Below, piece by piece: positions 1-11,716 of a DNA stretch of 64,000 nt; position 1 is the stretch's first letter; every line of letters begins with the position of its first letter. The position numbers and the translations under genes are program-made. The stretch is from Biscogniauxia marginata (taxonomy: Eukaryota > Ascomycota > Sordariomycetes > Xylariales > Xylariaceae), in the NCBI GenBank assembly GCA_022695795.1, contig MU404130.1, forward strand, positions 34,318 to 98,317. The letters run 5' to 3'. The notes under the pieces were generated by a model. The model was given only the letters and a program-made list of their open reading frames with translations, did no database searches and had not been told where the DNA came from.

Positions 1-114
1 AACCAACGCCGTTTAAATAAACCAACGCCGTTTAAATAAACCAACGCCGTTTAAATAAACCAACGCCGTTTAAATAAACCAACGCCGTTTAAATAAACCA
101 ACGCCGTTTAAATA
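1..114. repeat. 19-bp tandem repeat, six perfect copies
   Basis: Six identical head-to-tail copies of a 19-bp unit (AACCAACGCCGTTTAAATA) run from the first base to 114, after which the sequence turns into ordinary AT-rich DNA. The array is cut by the window edge, so its true copy number is unknown. The copies are identical although the neighbouring DNA looks RIP-mutated, which suggests recent expansion or exemption because the unit is short. It is not a telomere repeat (TTAGGG type). Confidence 0.97.
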
Positions 115-1000
115 ACACTTTTATTACTTATATAAAATCCTTGCGATACTATCAAATTCACTAATACGATAACAATAATCATCTAGCAAATTACTAGCAA
201 AAAAGAGAGCCGCTTACGTCTATAAAAGTAAAAAGAGTAAGTATGAAACGTTAACAAGGAACGTCTTATAAGGTCGACAAGCCACTCGGCATATTGATCC
301 TTACTTGCTTAATTACTACGGTACCGGTAATGACCCAGCACCTTCTTGCGCTAATGTGCTTGTGTTGTTCTACAAACCCAGCGTAAGCCAAAGACTTACC
401 AAAAAAGGTCTTAAATCTGGTATTTTCACAGTTATTATACGACATAAGGCGGACTATGTTCACAAAAGACATAAGATCTTACGATCAAGGCTTACTAAGG
501 ATTAAAAAGTCTTAAAAGTATTTAAAGTTCCTATTATTTATCTTATAACTATATTGCTTTTTTTTAATATAAAATAAAATAAACTAAAGATAACTAGGTT
601 ATAATATTACCTTATTATTATATATATAAATTAGTTATAATCTTAAAAAGTCTTAAGTTGTGGTAATAAAGGAGAGTATTTAACGACGCCCCCTCCACCC
701 TTTTTCTACCTTGGTTTAAACAAACGAGGGAGCCTTATAATATGTGAAACGATACTTAATAAGCGCCTTGAACTCATGATAACTAGACACTAAGTGATTT
801 CTAGTTGTCACACACACATGCCTTTTAAGCATGAAGACGCTATTAAGCGATTTCGGTTGTCGGGCGGCCTGCTAGATTATATTGTAAATAAGCACACGGT
901 ACACAATATACGTATCATAAGACAGCTATTGTTAGAAAAGAGCCTATCCCATAAAAGTTATGTATTATTAGTATGTATAGCTATAAAGAAGAAAAGAAAA
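115..1000. other. AT-rich gene-free stretch
   Basis: AT-rich sequence with many TA dinucleotides and stops in all frames. Only short spurious frames are present. It is best read as RIP-degraded repeat DNA; no transposase or reverse-transcriptase motif survives that I can recognise. Confidence 0.6.
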
Positions 1001-2160
1001 TGAAGTTATAGCTAAAAGGCGTGTATGTGTATACGTAGGAGAAAATAGGGTTTTGGGAAGGAACCCTATGACGTCGCATTACATAGATGGCGCCTCTGTG
1101 CAGGCGCGTGAGCCTTTTCGAGTCGAGGTCCATCGAGTCATATCCCTGCCAAAGGATTGCCTTGGGGTCCCGGACGTGGTTTAGCAGCCTGACGTGCCTC
1201 TCGCCATCGGTCTCCTGCGCAATCATCCGGTCGTCATGCTTCTGCGGGCTGCTCTGATCGTCGTGTCTTCCTCTCTTCTTCATCACCTCCTCTCCTATGG
1301 CCGGAGGCCGGATAGCGCTATTCCTCGGGTGGCCTCAGCGGCGTTTGCCTGTTTCGTATTTTTATGGCATTCTGGAGCATGCGGGGGATCACTAGCTCGT
1401 TCGAAGATATCCGAGAGGGGTGTCGTAGGGAAGTCAAGAAAGCTCCCTATATTTACCACTAGGTCCTCGGGGTTGACCGTCTCTTCTTAGGTTAAGCTAT
1501 CATTTGCGGTAAAGCTATACAGTTCGGGCTCAGCGGCAACGCGTATCTGGCAGCCCGATAGCATGAATTAAATTGTTACTAATTGTTGTAAGTATCGATA
1601 GAAAAGGACTTCGATCTGGATTGCCGAAAAGGCATAGTCGCGTTACTTAAAAGGATAAGGTCTACTGTCAAGCGGCAGCTATCGAACTCCTGCGAGCTTA
1701 TACTCGGAAGAGAACTAAGCTCGGTTCCTGCGGATAGAGACGAAGAAGGTAGCATCGAATCCGGTTACCCATGAGAAGATATTCTAATGCCGTACTACGC
1801 CAGGGCGAGGAAAAGGCAAGAAAGCCCTTTACTGTCCGCTTTAAAATAAAAACTACCGGAAACCCGACTTCCTCTTAGCTAAACGGCTCAAAGGACTTTA
1901 ATAGCATTTTCATTGCTAGTACCGATACTTCTACTAATGCCACTTCCCCTGAGCACAACGACGTCTTTTAGTATTTATCTCCGCGTCGGACTTAGACTCC
2001 AGCGGTTCTTCGTGTTTCCACTACCCAGACGGAAGCGAATCCCACTTGTCATCCTAGATACCCTGCTTGATCCAGCACTTTCTAACCGTCTCTTTAGCGA
2101 TCTCTTGAAGACGGACGAGGAAGTCCTATCTTTATTTGCGCTTATATTATAGCGATTCCT
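1001..2160. other. Moderate-GC block without a recognisable gene
   Basis: Base composition is close to the genic parts of the window, but the longest frames are about 100 codons, lack start context and match no family I know. It could be an eroded transposon internal region or a dead gene between two AT-rich islands. No function is proposed. Confidence 0.4.
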
Positions 2161-3480
2161 CGTGCTTAATAATCGCTACGAGGCTGTTTGGTTTTTAGGC
2201 GGTCGAGGCAGTTACGCTCTTAAGGGAGAAGGTTTAATATCTGGCCGGGAACGGTGTAATATGCGTCGCACTTGTTTTGGACGAATAACATGGGTTAAGC
2301 GATATAAAGATTTACAATTTAAGCTTAGGATTAAATTAATTCTTGCTTTATTGTCCTTAATAGCTTTTAAAGAGCGTTAATAACCGGGCTGTAACTTATC
2401 CGCTATCTAGGTTATATAACCTTTATTTATTATTTATAAAAGCCTTGTTAACTAGTTATGACTTATTAACACGGGTTTATCTTTTTTCTTTTAAAATAAT
2501 TTAAAGTTATATATAATAATAATAGTATTAATATATAAATAATAATAACAAGGATAAAGTTTATTTTAAACTTATTTAAAAGTAGTTTTAAAAAAGGTTT
2601 TATAAGAAGTAACTAGGTTTATTTAGTTATAAATAGCTTATATAACTATAAATTATGTATATAACTTTAAACTTAAAAAAAACCATTTATACACATATAA
2701 AGAACAGATTAATACTAATAAGCCGTTAATTAAATCGAATTTTTCAAATGGTAAATAAGGAGTTATAGCCTAGATATTAAGGGGGTTATAACCCGGTTAT
2801 TAACGCTCCTTTTAAAGTCTCATTTTTAAGCTATGTCTTACATGTTAAAGTGAAAAGAAATAAGGTCTTGATATGTAAGTAAAAAATGTATATAAGTAGT
2901 TTTATAAAGGGTGACACTAGACACGAGCCACGATATAACACTCGAAAATGGGTTTAGTATGAATTAATTCCTTATATGCTGTTATGTGTATGTATATCTA
3001 TCTGTGTCAGAGAGAGAGAGAGAGAAAGAGAGAGAAACTAAAAGAATAGCTAAATATATAGTCTAAACCTAACCAAGTTATTATGACGTAACAAGTTCAA
3101 CCAAGCTTAATAACGATTTTGCAGCAAGAAATTTAATTTTTAATGTCCCTTTTTAATGTGGTTAACGCTTTTTAAAATATGAGGCGTACGAGATATATTA
3201 TATCCGACGGTGCCGGAGGATATCTATATAAAGGATATTTGTCAAGGTGGAAATTAGCATTAAAGTGACGGGCCTATTAAGTTGTATTATGCTTGACGCG
3301 TTTGAATAAACATGGTATTACGACCTTACTTGAATCCCATGCGACACGTGACCGCCCTATACTTGCCAAAGCGAGAACGCAACGACGTTAGATTTGATAG
3401 AATCTTAAAAAAAGACGCTCGGTCGACAATGGCGGTATTCCTACACGTTCTCCCTACGTGTATATAGATAAGACTCACGC
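2161..3480. other. AT-rich island, probably RIP-degraded
   Basis: Long AT-rich stretch dominated by A/T runs and TA steps, with no coding frame of note. A short (GA)n microsatellite with one interruption lies at about 3009-3036. The composition contrasts sharply with the block at 3480-4240 that follows. Confidence 0.6.
3009..3036. repeat. GA-rich microsatellite
   Basis: Alternating AG dinucleotides, interrupted once by AAAG, inside the AT-rich island. Simple sequence repeat with no further role visible. Confidence 0.85.
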
Positions 3481-3953
3481 CCACCTACCTCCTACAGGCT
3501 CTTGTCTTATACTGATCCATCTCGTTCTACTCACTCATACTCCTCTCATCTTGACATACGGGTCTGGTCAAACCAAGCGGTTAGGCCGCACAGGAAAACT
3601 AGACAAACGATAAAAATTGCTATTCGTCCTGTTCAAAACGGGTTACCGTTAAGGCCGGTCCTTAGACATTCACAGCAAATTAGAAAGCTTAAAAACGAAT
3701 ATCAGCATGATAAGTCAGAAGTAGAGCTGTACATTGAATATCTTGGCGCCTTCGATCACATGATTTTCCGAGGTAGCAATATCTTGTTAGGGGTGCTGTC
3801 CTGTTGGCAGTATAAGAGTCGCTGCTGCCCCCGCCTCTAAGTTTTAGAATTCTCCTTCTTTTGCACCATCGCTCTTCTCATTTCTCATCCCCTAACAACA
3901 TTATAATCTCACTGATATACTTGCATATCGAAGTGGCAAGCAGAACTTCGACT

Positions 3954-4241
3954 ATGCCCCAAGATATCCCTGAAGGGTTGCGATCCTCTATTATAAACGG
4001 CATTCGTTATTATGTTAAGCGTAGGCTAGATGTGTATATACGGAATCGAGATGAAGCTTTGCGTTCGATACCCCGTTATTATCCTGCACTTGTTATCTTT
4101 TTTTATGAGATAATAACAAATTTTACGAGACGGTCGGCGACCCTTTTTAAACAATTAAGGTTCGATATTAATAGCGTTATTAATAAAGTCTTTAATAATC
4201 TCGCTAATAAAATCCGCCAAGACGATAAAACTCTCTTATAA
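3954..4241 (+). CDS. Possible small hypothetical protein, 95 aa
   Basis: An open frame with an ATG at 3954 and TAA at 4239-4241 lies in a small normal-GC block between two AT-rich islands. The protein would be basic and amphipathic, with no signal peptide, no clear membrane segment and no motif I recognise. Its 3' part is already AT-rich (many Asn, Ile, Lys codons). The frame upstream (3502-3840) has no ATG. It may be a gene remnant or chance frame in an eroded repeat; I would not assign a function. Confidence 0.2.
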   Translation: MPQDIPEGLRSSIINGIRYYVKRRLDVYIRNRDEALRSIPRYYPALVIFFYEIITNFTRRSATLFKQLRFDINSVINKVFNNLANKIRQDDKTLL

Positions 4242-4460
4242 ATAAAAGGGCCACATACCTGCTTGCCTTAAAATATACCGAGCCGCTTTAAAATACCGAT
4301 AATCGATATTATTAAATCGAAGCAAAATTGCACATTTTGCCGTTAAAATCTCGAAAACTTATAATCACAAGTATATAATCGTTATAAATATATAAATAAT
4401 TAGTTTTATAAATAGTAATTTAAGTTAACTATTTAAAATAAGCTATTTATTTTTAATATA

Positions 4461-4600
4461 ACGTGTTTTATAAATAAATAAGTTATATAAATAAATAAGT
4501 TAATTTTTTTAACTTTTATAGTTTTAACTATTAAAATTAATTAATTATTATTATTATTTAAATTATCTTTTTTAGTTTTTTAACGCGTAATTTAAATCGA
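4461..4600 (+). repeat. AT-degraded copy sharing the palindrome-element terminus (A)
   Basis: Begins right after a TA with ACGTGTTTTATAA, the same terminal sequence as the palindromic element at 5658, and continues through a region directly repeated at 5067-5280, including the shared stretch around ATTATCTTTTTTAG. I do not see its matching inverted end, so it is a fragment or a related element with different internal sequence. The 3' limit is approximate. Confidence 0.5.
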
Positions 4601-5066
4601 TTAATTTATAAATAAGATATTTATTATTATTATTAAAATGTATAAAATTATGTTTATATATATATATATATATTTAAAATGTTGATTTATTTATTTTAAA
4701 ACTCAATAATATTAATAAAAACTCGAGTAACTTATATAGTTAAATATAAATAACATTATTTAAAAACAAGTTATTATAAATTAATAATATTTTATAATAT
4801 TTTTATATAATATTATAAAAACTAAATACCTAAAAACTTACATTTTATAAAGAAATAATAATCGTTTAATATATTATTAACTTAAATAATTAGTTATTTT
4901 TTATTTATATTATATTATTATAATAATAAAAACTATTATAAATACGTTTAAATAAATAATTAATTAATTAAAAAGCTTTATATAAAAATTTAAATATATA
5001 TCGAAAATAATTTAAATTAATATGTAAAATAATTATAAAGTATAAAATTTAAAAAGAAAATATATA

Positions 5067-5280
5067 ACGTGTTTTATAAGCGAGTAAGTTATATAAATAA
5101 ATAAGCTAGTTTTTATAATTTTTGTAATTTTAATTATAAAAAACATTTACGCGGCATTAAAATTAATTAATAATAATTATTATTTAAATTATCTTTTTTA
5201 GTTTTACGCTTTAAAAAATAAATACTTTTTTTATATTAAATATTTAGTTTTTTAACACGTAATTTAAATTAATTAGTTTA
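5067..5280 (+). repeat. AT-degraded copy sharing the palindrome-element terminus (B)
   Basis: Starts after a TA with ACGTGTTTTATAAGC and follows the first 40 or so bases of the element at 5658 with mostly C-to-T type differences. Further in it matches the fragment at 4461-4600 rather than the palindrome. Boundaries on the right are approximate. Confidence 0.5.
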
Positions 5281-5657
5281 TTATATTTTTCGAGTTAAAA
5301 CCCTTTAAAATTAATTATAACTTCTTAAAATTTAAATTATTAAATACTTTTTTATTATTATTCTTTTTCGAGACTTTTTATTATTATTATTAATTATAAT
5401 ATTATCTTTTTTAATTTATAAAACTATTTCTTTTTTTATATTAAATGGTTTTTTTATTTATAATTATTTATTTTTTAAAAACGAGTAATTTTATTGTATA
5501 ATAAAGTTATTTTATATATTAATAATAAAATAGTTTTTATAAGTTAATTATAAACATTTATAATAATTATAAAAAAAACCTTTTTAATGCTTTTTAATTT
5601 TATTATAAATAAAATTAAAAAGTATTATAAATATTTATAATTAATTTATAAAAACTA

Positions 5658-6069
5658 ACGTGTCTTATAAGCAAGTAAGTCACATAAGCAAGTAGGCCAC
5701 TTGATTTCCTATATAAAATCGACTTTTTCAAAAATTCATAACTTTACGCATAAAAATCGTAAGAATCTCGAACCTTTTTTTTTTAGTTATATAATTATAA
5801 GGTTTAATTAAAAATAAAATCGAAAAAATTAATTTTAAGAGACACGAAAAGAAAACGCGTAAAAACTAAAATTAAAACAAAATATATAAACCTTTTTATA
5901 CATTTCTTTATATATTTTATTTTTTTATTTTTAATTAACCCTTATAGTTATATAACTAAAAAAAAAAAAGGTCCGAGATTCTTACGATTTTTATGCGTAA
6001 AGTTATGAATTTTTGAAAAAGTCGATTTTATATAGGAAATTAAATGAACTACTTACTTATAAAACACGT
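5658..6069. mobile_element. Palindromic MITE-like element, copy 1 (412 bp)
   Basis: Two arms of about 130-160 bp are near-perfect inverted repeats: the left arm from 5658 (ACGTGTCTTATAAGC) reappears reverse-complemented ending at 6069 (TTATAAAACACGT). The arms share a long block around CGACTTTTTCAAAAATTCAT and TACGCATAAAAATCG. The loop (about 5820-5940) has no coding frame. The element is bordered on both sides by TA (5656-5657 and 6070-6071), as for Tc1/mariner-type insertions. Arm differences are mainly C/T or G/A. It is presumably non-autonomous and dead. Confidence 0.85.
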
Positions 6070-6230
6070 TAATATATATATATATATATTTATAATAAAT
6101 AAAGAAATATTTAATAATTTAAATTTTAAGAGGTTTTAATTTATTTTAATTTTTAAAAAATATAATAAATTAGTCGATTTAAATAACGCATTAAAAAAGT
6201 ATTTAGTTTTTAAAGTACTAAGGGTAAGGT

Positions 6231-6967
6231 GGGGAAAACATCGTTGGTCGTTTTTTTTTTGGAGTGACTATAGGTATATGGTAGGCCACGCCGCAACAGT
6301 GAGCCACAATAAAACGGCGATGCCACTGCCCAGTTGGGTCCTTGACTATGCTACGCGGGTGGGAGTGGGTTCTGGGAATACGGATCGTACTGTGGAAAGC
6401 GATACCACCGGCGAACACGGGTCCGGGAACCCAACGGGAATGCTAGGGCCCTCAATACTTAGAATCGAATCGGGTTGAATATGCTAGAGAAAAGGTTGAT
6501 TAAGGTAGTCGGTTCTTGTCGAAGGCCGTGTGGTTGTCATACCCAACGAGACCATCAGTGTAGACAGACATGGTCTTCGTACTGAGGCCGCGCAGTGAGA
6601 TGGATCGAGCCGGTCTCTCTTATTGTATTAGCCAAGAGCCTTTCGTGCAACCCACACGTTGGTTTGGGATTCCGAGGCACGATGCCTTTAGTCCCCGGTC
6701 ATATGGTACCCGGGTACTTATGCTAGTATATTGAATTAGGATTACATAGTTTTCTAGAGCGCGAGACGTAGTGATGATTTTGATGGCGCCAGAATTTGGG
6801 GTAGCAGCTGTAAGTCAATACGCGGAATGGCCACAGCAATCGCAGCGAAATAACGGAGATTGGAGCGTGAATAAGACAGTGGCAACAAAGGCAACTGTTG
6901 ATTTGATCCAAACCTTTTGATCCTGTCGGTTTCTAATGCTCTATCTGGACAGTCGTTTCTTACCGCT
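6231..6967. other. Normal-GC stretch without a gene
   Basis: Composition returns to normal at about 6231. No frame over 75 codons is convincing. The last part, from about 6720, is the likely 3' untranslated and terminator region of the lys9 gene that ends at 6968. The earlier part may be a relic; nothing is recognisable. Confidence 0.4.
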
Positions 6968-9255
6968 CTATTCGACAATCTCCTCCTTGCACTCGATGCC
7001 GTACTTCTAAAAGCGTCCTATATCAGTATCTTTAATTCGTGTTCAAGTAACTTCACTTACCTCCTTGAGTTCCTTGATGAGATGGTTGTTGATGTTGCTG
7101 TTCATCGGGGCGAGAACGCCTTTCTCAGAAAGAGTGCCATCCAAGACTTGCTTAACAGCGACTGCGCACGGAATGCCAACTAGGTCTAATTAGTAAGTGT
7201 TTACATTTCTTCTAGAGTGCGAAGGCTCACCAAGCTTAGCCATGGCAGAGTAACCACCTGGCTCGGTGCTGCCGTACTCGCAGAGGGTTGAGGTCCTGGT
7301 TTGCTTGGTGCCGTCCTTCAGCTCAACCTCAAACTTGTGTTGCAGGCTTCGCAGTATTAGTATCATGGTCGCCAGAAACCGGACCCCCGACGCTGGATCA
7401 TCTCCGCATTTGGCAAAATCCACTCACATTACGAGATCTCGCTCTCCCTCGCCAAATTGCATCTTCTTTTCCAGAGTGGCGCAAAGGGTATCCAAGGGGT
7501 TTCCACGGGGGATAGTCTAGCCGTGGTGTAAGCGAAATCTCTTAGCAATGTTGCGTCGAATGCAATAGGCAAAGCAAGACCGCCTACCTTCTCAGAAGAA
7601 AAGATTCCGAGCCATCGAAGGCCGCTCAGGATGCGCGCCTTCTCCTCCTCATCCTTGAAAGTGGTCTTGGCGCAGATAGTCGCGATGAGATCCTTTTCGT
7701 CTGACGATGGGGCAGAGATGATCTTCTGCGCAGCCTCCTTCCAAGGGATTGGCTCCTTGCAGAAGCTCTGTTCCTCATCTTTGAGGAAGCCAATGTCAAC
7801 GAGAACCTTGACGAATTCTGGGAAGCCCACATATCTCAAAGTACCCCTTGGCACATGTCAGGAACCTGTATAGTCACCAAGCACCCACACGAACGTACCT
7901 GACGACAGTCTGCGCCTCAGGCATGTTATAGCGCTCCTTGTATGGCGTGGAATCACGGTTCGGATATCCAACAAACGCAAATCCTGGAAGTCATGGTATT
8001 AGGCATTGAAACCCAAGAGCGTCTATGCGTCAAGGTGTGGTCGCCAGTGCGAGACCACATTCGCGCCGCACATGCCGCGGATATCGGGGTTGCTCACCTG
8101 GGTAAATGTGATATGGCTTAGCGGTAGCCATCAGGTCTGTTCTCGTGTTACGTTCGTTAGCTTTTATGTTCCACGGCATCATTCTTGGAAGGTCCTGGTT
8201 ATCTGGCACAAGTGCTCTTACCTGGGCCGGCCACGTTGACAACTTTGCCATCCTGGTAAAAGCTGGCAGAATTGCGCAGTGCAAGCAAAACACCACGGGG
8301 TGACCTTGACCCTGACGCGTTAGCAACCAATACAGCGCGTGATTGATGCGGTGGCTTCTTACCAGGAGAACTTGTATCCCAAGGGGTTTCCAGAGTTCTC
8401 CGGTGCCGGCTAGAACACTCTCAGTCAGTTATTGCCATTTTCTGAGGGTTTGGGGAACTCTTAGGTGCGTCTCAAGAGCGTTCAAGAGCACACGGCCCCA
8501 ATGAGAGCTCCGGAGACTTTCCTAGAACAGGTGAAGAAAAAAACATACAAGGCCTCCGCAGAAACTCTTGAATGACAAGATCTTTCCACCATCGTTGTGG
8601 ACTTCCTCGATGGTCTTGACAGCGTCTGAAAGCATTAGCATCGTATACTCCCTTCATATTCTCTATAGGGCCTTACATAGATGATCAATGCCCGGGTCTG
8701 CAGAAACGTCAGCTTGTCTTGGCCATAGATATCACAGCAACGTTTCGAGATGGAGGCCTACCCAACCCAATTTCGTTCATGACCGTAATGCCAGCATCCT
8801 TGCACTGTTGGTCGAGTTCCATCATGGCAGGCGAAACATAGCTCGTGGTGACGACATGCTTCTTCTGCCGGATGGCAGACTTGATAACAGTGGCGTGGAA
8901 CGTGTAGGGGATCAAGCTAATGACAAGGTCGTGCTTGGCGACCTCGGCGTCCAGGGCCTGCGCATTGGTAACATCGAGCGAGATGGGAGTGGCATTCTGG
9001 ACGCCGACCGAAAGAGCTTTGGCGGACTCCAGAGTTCTGCAGGCTGCAGAGCGTCAGTGGGCTAAACAACAAGAGTCGTTTTGGCTGCGCATAAACACAC
9101 CGACAGTCACGGGGATGCCCGATTCGCAGAGGATATCAAGGGTCGGTCGCGTGACGAACCCAGCGCCGAGCATCAACACCCTATTGGATTATACATCGTC
9201 AGTATGAGAAAACCATTAGCATAGGGACAGCCGCAGCTCACTTTTGTGGCGCCAT
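6968..9255 (-). CDS. lys9: Saccharopine reductase (saccharopine dehydrogenase, NADP+, L-glutamate-forming)
   Basis: Penultimate step of fungal lysine synthesis: it condenses aminoadipate semialdehyde with glutamate and reduces the product to saccharopine, in the cytosol. Fourteen exons join in frame to 449 aa, the usual length (about 446-450). The first exon is only 14 nt (9242-9255). An N-terminal Rossmann motif VLMLGAGFV follows at residues 6-14; family blocks SLIPYTFHATV, SYVSPAMMELD, DPGIDHLYA, SFCGGLPAPENS, GYKFSW and EPGGYSAMAK follow in order. The last exon (6968-7006) encodes KYGIECKEEIVE. All 13 introns have GT-AG ends and keep frame. Thirteen introns in a 450-codon gene is far above the other genes here. 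It is transcribed away from ade6. Very likely functional. Confidence 0.95.
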
Positions 9256-10620
9256 CGTGTAGAGGTATGCTTCGCAACTTGGTGATTTTTCTTGGTGGTG
9301 TTTTGCAGTAGCGGTTTGCTGAAGCCGCCCGCCAGCATTGTTAAAATTCTAGGGTGGGGTGTTTGCTGCTTCCGATTTCGGCACTGTTGCTACAGAGCAT
9401 CATGGATTAGTGGCTTGAAGGTTAAAAAGAAGGCTTTATGACTCCTCGCCGATCAGGCACTAAGCTTCGTCACAAACTTCACGGCGTAAAATATACGAGT
9501 TTCGGCAATGCGCTATTCTTGTCTTCTGCCTCTCCCGCAGTCCTCTGGGTTTCCTGGCCGCGTCCGACGGAACAATGGTCCGTGGCCTTGTGGATAAGCC
9601 GGCCCTAAGCCCTGGTAACGCGAGTATATAATGATAAATCTTTAGGCGAGAGCTCCGACAACAGATAACTTAACTATAAATCCTCTTCATTGAAATAAGC
9701 ATTATAAACTCTAGTACACTAGGAGAATGATTTAGAGGAAATAGTAACTACCTATAAAAATAAGCCATAAAAGAGACTCTTATCTATATATCTATAGAAT
9801 TAGGTATCGATAGAAATCTAGTACACTAGTAATAAGCAGACTTCTCTTACATAGTTTAGCGATAAAGATGCTCCCTATAGATAAGACATTGTAAGTAGAG
9901 GGTATGCTGTGGCATAGTATACTCTCTGTCAGAGAGATCTCTAGCCTGTAGAGGTCCTACTATAGACGATCGACCCTTTTGGACATTAATGGAACCAAGC
10001 CAAGCCAAACCAAATCCCAGATAGGTATATCCTACACTGTGTCCACGATATAATTAGTAACGCCCTGCTCCTAAACCTGCGATTGCGCTCTACACTGTAA
10101 GACCTACACCTTACGCCCTCGCGCTACCCTGCTGCTTGACATCCCGCTTTTTGTGCTGCCCTACTAAGCTGCCGTGTGTCATGCAGGGTTGTCGACCACA
10201 GCTCTGCTATGACAGCTTTGCGTAACAGCTCGACCTGCATTTTTATATATTTCTACTGATCGGCTGGTCCTTTACTTGCGCATTTGTGGTTTTATGTATT
10301 TTCTTGCTTGAGTAAAGCTTGTGAAATAGTACGGAGAGAATTCGTTACACCTGTAATCTATTCTAAATCAGTCGATAAAGTGTGCTCAGATGTAGCGACG
10401 AGCTGAGCCTTACGTATGGCATAATGCCGCACGAGATCTCGATGTCTTGTGAATATCTTAGGTTTTCTTTTACAGTCAGGATATATCTAAAAGTGTCCAG
10501 ACTTATCATTAGAAGTACAGTCGCCGGCGAAGTTTTTGAAGTGCTCTTCCGCATTATCATTACTGTTGGTAGGTTGGGAATGTTTTATAAGGCCGGGGTC
10601 GTTGTAAGTTAAGCGTATGT
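9256..10620. other. lys9 upstream region and gene-free spacer
   Basis: The lys9 promoter should lie just right of 9255. Beyond it no coding frame is convincing. The 13-mer TCTAGTACACTAG occurs at about 9710 and again about 108 bp later, around 9818, in the same orientation, in an AT-leaning patch (9650-9900) that may be a small repeat remnant. The rest shows nothing recognisable. Confidence 0.45.
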
Positions 10621-11480
10621 ATTTTAATTATTATTGCCGGAATTGCGATATTACTAAGCATGTCTGCCGGTGCGGGGAGTCCGCCACAAGGCCTGTTATT
10701 TGCGAAAATGACCTATTAGTTAATAAAGAAATCTATATATACTTATTATAACCACCTTTTTTATATAATTATTTTTTAATTATAATAAAAGCTGTTTTTA
10801 TATTTATTAAAAATAAAAAAGGTAGTTTTAATTTATTTATAAAAATTTAATTTATATAATTCAAAATTAATATATAACATATCATATAAACAAGTAAACG
10901 AAACAAGCTCGCAAATAAAATGGTTTCCTATATAAAATCGACTTTTTCGAAAATTTATAACTTTACTTATAAAAATCGGAAAACTCTCGAACCTTTTTTT
11001 CTAGTTATATAACTATATAATTTAATTAAAATAAAATTTAAAAGAATTAATATTAAAAAACATAAAAAGAAAACGCGTAAAAACTAAAATTATAATAAAC
11101 CGCACGGACCTTTTTATGTATTTCTTTATATATTTTACTTTGTATTTTTTTTGAATTTTATTTTAGTTAAATTATATAGTTATATAACTAGAAAAAAAAG
11201 TTCGAAAGTTTTCCGATTTTTATAAGTAAAGTTATAAATTTTCGAAAAAGTCGATTTTATATAAAAAACCATTTTATCCGCAAGCTTATTTTGTTTATTC
11301 GTTTATATAATATGTTAAATTATTAATTAAATTATTAAATAACTTTTTAATTTTTATTTAACTTTTATTTTAATTATATTTATTATAATAAAAGTAAAAT
11401 TAATATATATATATATAAGGTACGAAAAAAGGTGATAAATTAATAATAGAAAGTTTAACTTTAAAACTTTAATAAAACAT
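10621..11480. other. AT-rich island upstream of ade6
   Basis: AT-rich DNA holding the second palindromic element (10877-11315). It ends only some 240 bp before the ade6 start codon, so a degraded repeat lies next to or within the ade6 promoter. Confidence 0.7.
10877..11315. mobile_element. Palindromic MITE-like element, copy 2 (439 bp)
   Basis: Same family as the element at 5658-6069. The arms begin ACATATCATATAAAC and end GTTTATATAATATGT, bordered on both sides by TA (10875-10876 and 11316-11317). Both arms carry the block TATAAAATCGACTTTTTCG and the TTATATAACT boundary to the loop. The loop shares GAAAACGCGTAAAAACTAAA with copy 1, proving common origin. The ends differ from copy 1 by C-to-T and G-to-A changes, as RIP would produce. 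No coding frame. Confidence 0.85.
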
Positions 11481-11716
11481 GTTTATATCGATAAGCGCCA
11501 CGATTTCAAGTTGAATACCTACCTAGGAAACGGCCCAAGCGCTGCCCACTTAAAGAACAAAGTTACCTAAGTAATAAAATTTCTTGCATGACAGCATTAA
11601 CCTTCGATGCACCTTTTAACTCCTACACCATTTCCTTTTCCCTTCCCGTCCTTAAGCTCGTGACATCCTTTACGTTGCGCTTTTGAGCTCTTACCTGAGC
11701 CAGAGCATCTGTCACT

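Larger units (their letters stand above)
4242..6230. other. Large AT-rich, RIP-like island
   Basis: About 2 kb of extreme AT content with almost no C or G outside a few palindrome arms. It contains the palindromic element at 5658-6069 and two further copies of that element's terminal sequence, starting at 4461 and 5067. No coding capacity remains. Confidence 0.8.

Noticed and set aside
1..114. Telomere repeat
   Set aside because: The 19-bp unit does not contain TTAGGG or CCCTAA.
1194..1490. 98-codon frame in the left moderate-GC block
   Set aside because: Overlaps an opposite-strand frame, no family resemblance, lies among degraded repeats.
3502..3840. 112-codon plus-strand frame
   Set aside because: No ATG start and no recognisable motif; may be part of an eroded repeat.
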